Origin: Bettongia penicillata ogilbyi
Lineage: Eukaryota; Chordata; Mammalia; Diprotodontia; Potoroidae
Reading direction: 5' to 3'
Assembly: GCA_023548195.1 (NCBI GenBank)
Contig: JAJHZJ010000696.1
Span: 1,737,843 to 1,801,842 of the forward strand
DNA: 64,000 bases
Both the position numbers and the translations under genes were made by a program. The notes beneath the pieces were generated by a model, which saw only the letters and a list, made by a program, of their open reading frames with translations, was not told the DNA's origin and did not search any database. Numbering within the stretch: the stretch's first letter is position 1; every line of letters starts with the position of its first letter. Below are positions 58,228 through 64,000 of the stretch, piece after piece.

Positions 58228-58999
58228 GTCCGTGGAACGAAGCCCGACGACGACCAAGCGCCTGGCCATGAGGGAGAAGGGCCGGCGGCAGGCAGTCCGC
58301 GGGCCGGCGTTCATGTTCAACGCCCGCGGGCCGAGCCTCACCGCGGAAGAGGAGCGCTTCCTGGACGCCGCCGAGTACGGGAACATCCCGGTCGTGCGCA
58401 AGATGCTGGACGAGTCGGAGACCCTGAACGTGAACTGCGTGGACTACATGGGCCAGAACGCGCTGCAGCTGGCCGTGGGCAACGAGCACCTGGAGGTGAC
58501 GGAGCTGCTGCTCAAGAAGGACAACCTGAGCCGCATCGGCGACGCGCTGCTGCTGGCCATCAGCAAGGGCTACGTGCGCATCGTCGAGGCGCTGCTCAGC
58601 CACCCGGGCTTCGCGGCCGGCCGCCGCCTCACGCTGAGCCCCGGCGAGCAGGAGCTGCGCGACGACGACTTCTACGCGTACGACGAGGACGGCACGCGCT
58701 TCTCCCCCGACATCACGCCCGTGATCCTGGCGGCGCACTGCCAGAAGTACGAGGTGGTGCACATGCTGCTGACCAAGGGCGCGCGCATCGAGCGGCCGCA
58801 CGACTACTTCTGCAAGTGCCCGGACTGCGCCGACAAGCAGCGGCGAGACTCCTTCAGCCACTCGCGCTCGCGCATCAACGCCTACCGGGGCCTGGCCAGC
58901 CCGGCCTACCTGTCCCTGGCCAGCGAGGACCCCGTGCTCACGGCTCTCGAGCTCAGCAACGAGCTCGCCAAGCTGGCCAACATCGAGAAGGAGTTCAAG
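58228..58999 (+). CDS. TRPC3: TRPC3 coding exon 2 (ankyrin-repeat exon, residues 72-329)
   Basis: This exon encodes the cytosolic ankyrin-repeat domain of TRPC3. The acceptor AG is at 58226-58227, preceded by a pyrimidine stretch (58207-58218) and a good branch-point candidate CTGAC (A at 58205). The donor is AAG|GTGAGG at 58999/59000, phase 0. Visible features are [12 protein letters not shown] at residue 86; ankyrin repeats at roughly 110-140, 141-170, 171-200 and 232-262 ([23 protein letters not shown]); and an H263-x3-C267-x-C269-x2-C272 cluster in [10 protein letters not shown], equivalent to the zinc-binding motif seen in TRPC structures. [12 protein letters not shown] and the terminal [12 protein letters not shown] favour TRPC3; as I recall, TRPC7 has SRMNAY and LARLANIETEFK. 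Length from the MREKG methionine equals that of human TRPC3. Codon third positions are extremely GC rich, unlike the AT-rich surroundings. The residue aligned with human Met74 is Val here. The following exons (linker helices, six membrane segments, pore) are outside the window. Confidence 0.95.
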
Positions 59000-59029
59000 G
59001 TGAGGCGGGCCCGGCCCGGGGAGCGGGAG

Positions 59030-59462
59030 CGAGAGTGTGCATGTGTGTGTGTGCACGTGTGTGTGTGCGCCCGTGTGTGCATGTGTGTGTGCGCGCCCGT
59101 GTGTGCATGTGTGTGTGCACGTGTGTGTGTGCGCCCGTGTGTGCACGTGTGTGTGCGCCCGTGTGTGCATGTGTGTGTGTGCGCCCGTGTGTGCATGTGT
59201 GTGTGCACGCGTGTGTGTGAGCACGAGTGTGCATGTGTGTGTGCACGCGTGTGTGTGCGCCCGTGTGTGCATGTGTGTGTGCGCGCCCGTGTGTGCATGT
59301 GTGTGTGCACGCGTGTGTGTGAGCTCGAGTGTGCATGTGTGTGTGCACGCGTGTGTGTGAGCTCGAGTGTGCATGTGTGTGTGCACGCGTGTGTGTGAGC
59401 TCGAGTGTGGCTGTCCGTGTGTGAGTGCGAGTGTGCATGGGAGTGTGTGTGCGTGTGTGCTC
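59030..59462 (+). repeat. 38-bp-unit GT/GC minisatellite at intron 2 donor
   Basis: About eleven units of GTGTGCATGTGTGTGTGCAC type with GCGCCC or GAGCTCGA spacers. Exact 38-nt periodicity is visible for GAGCTCGAG at 59321, 59359 and 59397. Almost strictly alternating purine-pyrimidine. Frames over it on both strands are artefacts of the repeat. Confidence 0.96.
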
Positions 59463-59663
59463 AAGAGTGGGAATGGCTCGGAGAGGTAAGGGAATGCCCC
59501 TTTGGGGCTACACCTCTTAGCCTTTTTCTTTGAAGTGTGGATCCCTTTGACTATCTTGCAAAGCTATAAAACCCCCGACCCCTTTCAGGACAGTGGTTTT
59601 AAAAGCATAAAACACAATATATAGGAGTACAAAGGAAACCAAATACAGTATGTTGAAATACAG

Positions 59664-59666
<3 letters not shown>

Positions 59667-59701
<35 letters not shown>

Positions 59702-59724
59702 CATCCATCCATCTATCTATCTAT
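59667..59724 (+). repeat. (CTAT)n/(CCAT)n microsatellite
   Basis: CTAT units with three CCAT variants. Confidence 0.97.
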
Positions 59725-59819
59725 TTTTTACCCTATTCAAGTTTCCCCTGCATTCTCTGCCTAGACCTAAGAGAGTTAACGTTGGCTTAGGCTGTGCACA
59801 CACTTATGGGTACTCTGGG

Positions 59820-59985
59820 GAACCATTAAAGAGGCAGATTTCCGGGAGTTGGCAGGTTTGAGCTGGGAAGTCCACCTCACATGCTGGGGACATCCTTTCG
59901 TCTCTGGGGCTTCAGTTTCTTAATGGATAAAATGGAGGGATTGAGCTCTGTGTCCTTGGGACTTAAACTGAGATCCTGAGATTCT
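59820..59985 (+). repeat. MIR fragment
   Basis: GGGGCTTCAGTTTCTTAATG and GATAAAATGGAGGG. Confidence 0.6.
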
Positions 59986-60084
59986 CCTGAGACTGTCACT
60001 AATGGCTTTGGATCTTCAGTCAAGCTGGTCACATCCTCTGCTCCTGGTTATTGCTTGATGTTTAGAATATCCAGTTAGAATTTG

Positions 60085-60235
60085 CCATCTAGAAGACCCT
60101 AGAGTTAGAGCTAGGAGGGGTCTTGAAAGTCATCTAGCTCAATCCTCTCATTATATGAGGAAACTGAGACTACAGTAGGCTAAGCCATTTGGTCAAGCAG
60201 GATTTAAATCTAGCTCCTGTGATGCCAAAGTGCTA
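60085..60235 (-). repeat. MIR-like SINE
   Basis: AGCTCAATCCTCTCATTATA and GAGGAAACTGAGACTAC. Confidence 0.75.
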
Positions 60236-60384
60236 TTGGTTATTTTTCTATTAAACTTGGTTTGATTCAGTGGGGAACATGGGGAACTGTTGTGGAAGCT
60301 CCCTCTGGAGTTACAGACCTTGCATACAACCAAGCCATGGTGCTCTGTCAACTCCCATGCTTTGGAACACTGCTGTTCAAGTGT

Positions 60385-60606
60385 ATAGGACACTTCATGA
60401 TCCCATTTAGGATTTTCTTGGTAAAGATATTGGAGTAGTTTACCATTTCCTTTTCCAGCTCCTTTTACAGATAAAGAAACTGAGGCAAACAGGGTTAAGT
60501 GACTTCCAAGCTAATTAAGTGTCTGATGCTGAATTTGAACTCAGAAAGATGTCTTCCTGATCCAGGCCCAGAACTCTGTGCACTGTGGCACCACCTAGCT
60601 GCCCCT
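60385..60606 (-). repeat. tRNA-headed SINE
   Basis: TGATCCCATTTAGGATTTTC tail to GCACCACCTAGCTGCCCC head. Confidence 0.9.
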
Positions 60607-60741
60607 AGGAGCATGAAAAGCAGTTTATCTCCAAGACTGGGGATTTAGCTGGGTATTCTTAGCCCCAGATTTTTCCTCCCCTATTGAAGTTGTTTGTGTA
60701 CACTGATTAATTGCTGCACCTCAGTCTCTCCCCCATCCTTC

Positions 60742-60746
<5 letters not shown>

Positions 60747-60782
<36 letters not shown>

Positions 60783-60786
60783 ACAC
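60747..60786 (+). repeat. (CA)n microsatellite
   Basis: About 18 CA units ending CCACACG. Confidence 0.97.
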
Positions 60787-60944
60787 GAGTATTTTAATAG
60801 CTCTTTCCTTCCTTCTGTCTTCATCTGTAAAAATGAGGGAGTAGGGTTTAGAGCAGATGACCTTTAGGGTCACTTCAAACCCTAAATCTATGACCTTTTA
60901 AGAGGATTCTACATTACAGTGGTTCTTAGTGTTAATAAGGCAAT

Positions 60945-61180
60945 TTGATGGGGTACTGGATAGAATGCTGGGCCTGGAGTCGGAAGAATCTGTGTTCAGA
61001 TCCTTCCTCAGACAATTTAACTAGCTGTGTGACCCTTAGCAAGTCAGTTAAGCTCTGTCTGCCTCAGTACCCCCATCTATAAAACAGGAATAGTAATGAT
61101 GCTTTCTTCATAGGGTGGTTATGATGATCAAATGAGATAAGATTTGTAAAGCATTTTTCAAAATAAGCCAGATATTATTA
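60945..61180 (+). repeat. MIR-tailed SINE
   Basis: GTACTGGATAGAATGCTGGG head, GCTGTGTGACCCTTAGCAAG and GATTTGTAAAGCATTTTTCA. Confidence 0.85.
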
Positions 61181-62500
61181 GATCAGAAATAATGTGGTGA
61201 TCAGTTAGCCTGCCCTGCTAGGCTAGCATAGGGAAGACCACATCAACAGCTCTGTCCTGTCCCAGCTCTGAAGATCTTACTGCCTGAGAAGCCTTCTCTG
61301 TTGTCAGCTTCAGTTGGTAGTTCAGCACAGCCTCCAGTTGCACATGGCAAAAAAAAAAATGGTGTCTTATTGAGAATCAGTGCATAATATTGATACATGT
61401 GTGAGTCACATGTACCCTGCTGTTGCCTACACTTAACAAATGTTGTTTGAATTGAATCAATTCCCTTTAAAGATCTTCTGGAGATAAAATCCTAGTATAG
61501 AATATTACTTATTATGTTTCATTTATGAAGATTTGGAGAGTTCCTACCCCTGAAATCCACAGCCAAGGATGTGACCAAAAGCAGACAGAGTACATTTTGG
61601 CATCACTTAAAAAGGTATTAGTGAATGTAAATTTCCTCAAGGCAAGTGTCCCGGCAATTCCAAATGAATGTTGATGCAATCCAGGTCATTAGCACTGGAC
61701 AAAATCTCCTTTTCTCCCAGGAGACACTGGAGTGTATGGGAAAGAACCCAAGGTTGAGATTCAGAGGATTCAATCAAAAAACTGAATCACAGCTCTGACG
61801 CTTACCACCTGAGCCCCATGACCTCTCTGGGCTTCTGTCTCTTCCTTTGTAAATTGTTTCTGGGTATTCTGGGTTCATTAGAAAAACAGAGTTGCGGAGA
61901 AATAAAGGGAGTTGTGTTTTTAAATCACAGGTAATTTCGGTGGATATTTCATCAACAACCATCAACAACCAGCAATCATTCTTGTTCATTAGCTATTGAG
62001 GAAATTTTTTTCCTCCTTTTTCCAGCTTTTTTGTAGGCTTTGAACGGTTCTGCCCATTATGTCTGGAACATTGTTCAATCTAGCTAGTCTGTTTTCAGGA
62101 ATGTCCTTGTCCCCACGTGCTTTCAGACAATAACATAAATATTAATCCTGGCCACAGTGGTAGGGACCTTCTCCTCCTCAGTACCAGCCCTCCAGAGGGT
62201 ATAGAAAAGAACACTGAGAGTAAGAAAACCTTTCAGGACTCAGGTCTGCTACATATTATCTCTGTGTTCTTAAGGAAATCACCTTTGTCTCTGGGCTTCA
62301 GAAAAGCTCAAAATGTGACCAGGGTCAACCTTTGGAGGATTGTAAAGCATCAAAAACTCAGCAGTTGTAGATGGAAGTAGTAGGATAAGTGGTGGACTTA
62401 GGGAGATACAGAGGAAGAAACAAATGTAAAAGGGGTCAGTCTCCTAATGTGAGGGACTTTAGATCACTTCAAGAGGGCGGAACATGAAAGGGAGAACCTG
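61181..62500. other. Intron 2, mostly unclassified
   Basis: A MIR-like fragment at about 61730-61860 (CTCTGGGCTTCTGTCTCTTC) and another possible one at about 62200-62350. No exon is recognised. Confidence 0.45.
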
Positions 62501-62504
62501 AGGT

Positions 62505-62690
62505 CAGAGACGTATAGATTTAGAACTGGAAAGAACATTAGGGTCCAGACTTCTTACTTTGCAGCTGAGGAAACAGTCATAGAGACTTGCTGAAACTTGC
62601 TCAGTCACACAGCCAATAAATGTCTAAGGTGAACTCAGATCTATCCTGACTCCGGGTTCAGCACTCTATCCACTTCTCCATGATGCCTCT
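62505..62690 (-). repeat. MIR-like SINE
   Basis: TATAGATTTAGAACTGGAAA, GCTGAGGAAACAGTCATAG and TCAGCACTCTATCCACTTCT. Confidence 0.8.
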
Positions 62691-63299
62691 AAGCTGAGGT
62701 TGTAGCTTCCTTTAAAGTCAACTAAGTGGGTGGCCCTTCCTGGTTCAGTGGCCAGTCCTCTTTGAAATCATCATCCAATCCCTGCTGCTAAGTGATTGCA
62801 TCAAAATGCTAAATTTCTAGATCCTTCATGAATGACCCAGAGCACAGATGACCTAGCAGAAGTGAGCCAGAGACCTGTAGATCAGGAGCCTCAGTGGTTT
62901 ATCCCCATCATTTGCCCTGATTAAATATTTGCAGTCCTCAGCAAATCATTTGGGATGCCTTTAGCTCATTTTCCCATATCCTCAATCCCAGAAAGTCTCT
63001 GGTGACCTGGGAAGGCTCAAGCAGTGGCTTGCACTAAAGACCTTCCACAAAGTGCATGTGAGAGTTTTTAATGGCCTCCTAAATGCATTTAAGGCAGACT
63101 ATTCTGCCCAGTTCTTAAATATTCCCCAAATTAACAGTCTTTGTTGAGGGCCTGAATCTGCCAAAGGCTGATGGGTCTAGAGATATCAATTTCTCCCAAA
63201 TACAAAGTTATATAAAGTCAACAAAAGATGTTTTACAAAGTTGATCATATGTTTACTACCTGTTGCAACCCAAATCACCTAGAAAAAACAGTTATTGGA
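62691..63299. other. Intron 2, nothing recognised
   Basis: Unique-looking sequence of average composition. Confidence 0.4.
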
Positions 63300-63480
63300 A
63301 ATCAACAAACATTTATTACACACCTACTATGTGCCAGACATTGTGCTAAATACTGGAGATACAAAAAAAAAAAGAGGCAAAAGACAGTCTCTGCTTTCAG
63401 GGAGCTTACAGTCTCAAAGGGGAGAAAACACACAAACAAATAAATCCTATGCAAACTATAATTAACAGAAGGAAGGTTAG
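63300..63480 (-). repeat. L2-type 3' end
   Basis: CAACAAACATTTATTACACA, CTATGTGCCAGACATTGTGC and CAGGGAGCTTACAGTC. Confidence 0.85.
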
Positions 63481-63769
63481 AATCAGTACCCTTTTCTGGT
63501 GCCATACTCAGCTGGCCAGGTGTACTGTTCCCTTTAAAGCAGACTAAATGGAGACTTACCACTGTGTCTGAAGATGCCATCCATCAGGCATTCATTTCTG
63601 ATTTTTCACTGAAATTAATTAAAATCTTTTAAACTCTCCCATGGGGGTATTTCCATAACATTGATCCTTGTGCCCACGTGACTGTTTACATAATCATCCT
63701 TTCCCTTAAAACTTTTCAGCTAAATTCAGTATTCTAATAAAAACATAACTATTAACAATTATATCTACA

Positions 63770-63845
63770 TTTATACATACATATATACATATGTTTATAT
63801 GTATGTGTGGTGTATATATTTATGCATATATATATGTACAGTTAC
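63770..63845 (+). repeat. (TATG)n/(ATAC)n AT-rich microsatellite
   Basis: TACATACATATATACATATG and related words. Confidence 0.85.
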
Positions 63846-64000
63846 TATTACTTGACCATAACTTTAGCCTATATTAGGAAAACCACAGTTATTTTTTCCA
63901 GGCCACCTTTCTCAATTAGTGACTTACCTTTGATTGTATCACATGGACTGTAGCCAATTCATTACGTATCAAACCTTTGAAGTGGAACTGAGGATCACTT

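Larger units (their letters stand above)
59000..64000 (+). other. TRPC3: TRPC3 intron 2, 5' part (runs off window)
   Basis: Begins at donor GTGAGG. The next TRPC3 exon should start with codons for NDYRKLS; no such sequence is seen before position 64000, so the intron exceeds 5 kb. It contains a GT minisatellite, CTAT and CA arrays, SINE fragments and an L2-like 3' end. Confidence 0.88.

Noticed and set aside
58228..58999. Identity as TRPC7 or TRPC6 rather than TRPC3
   Set aside because: [18 protein letters not shown] and the linked MSTK... first exon fit TRPC3; TRPC7 differs at these positions as I recall them, and TRPC6 is more divergent.
59030..59462. CRISPR-like regular repeat
   Set aside because: Contiguous tandem minisatellite without unique spacers, in a vertebrate genome.
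58220..59464. 414-codon minus-strand frame opposite TRPC3 exon 2
   Set aside because: Mirror of a GC-rich coding exon plus a GT repeat; Thr/His repeat and Ala/Val/Leu-rich content without a domain.
59000..64000. A third TRPC3 exon
   Set aside because: No sequence encoding the expected NDYRKLS continuation was seen on the plus strand.

Overview
The window looks like vertebrate nuclear DNA, almost certainly from a marsupial (metatherian). It carries one recognisable protein-coding gene, spread over widely spaced exons. Most of the remaining sequence is decayed LINEs (L1, L2/CR1 clade), MIR-like CORE-SINEs and the tRNA-headed SINE whose head reads GGCAGCTAGGTGG and whose tail reads GGAGAAGGAAATGGCAAACC, which is abundant in marsupial genomes. 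The species cannot be resolved from sequence alone. There are no bacterial operons, CRISPR arrays or intact mobile-element genes.

Positions 1-38,400 are intergenic sequence upstream of the gene. They hold a degenerate L1 (250-3350), an L2-clade reverse-transcriptase relic on the minus strand (8850-10450), a minus-strand L1 with ORF1 and a 3' end but no ORF2 (26480-29260), a plus-strand L2 relic with an insertion (34890-36420), and several long simple-sequence arrays: (CCTT)n at 5327, (GGAA)n at 11665, (CT)n at 12342 and a CA-type minisatellite at 33412. In human the region 5' of this gene faces KIAA1109/BLTP1. That neighbour is known from synteny and is not seen here.

Positions 38,440-39,660 form a CpG-rich promoter and first exon. 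The coding part of TRPC3 exon 1 (39195-39409) encodes the N-terminus of the long TRPC3 isoform. Intron 1 (39410-58227) opens with a G-quadruplex motif and a (GA)n/(GACA)n array, then fills with SINEs and LINE fragments. Exon 2 (58228-58999) encodes the four ankyrin repeats and the start of the linker domain of this diacylglycerol-gated, calcium-permeable cation channel. Intron 2 begins at 59000 and runs off the window, with a 38-bp-unit GT minisatellite starting about 30 nt after the donor. The exons join in frame (phase 2) to give residues 1-329. All later exons, including the transmembrane pore, lie beyond position 64000.

I found no previously undescribed multi-gene system. The observations most worth checking are: replacement of the residue aligned with an internal human TRPC3 start methionine, and of a reported PKG-site threonine; the very GC-rich exon 2 next to a Z-DNA/UG-repeat minisatellite at its donor; a 28-bp perfect palindrome of inverted telomere repeats inside an L2 relic; and a SINE family present in tRNA-headed and headless forms.
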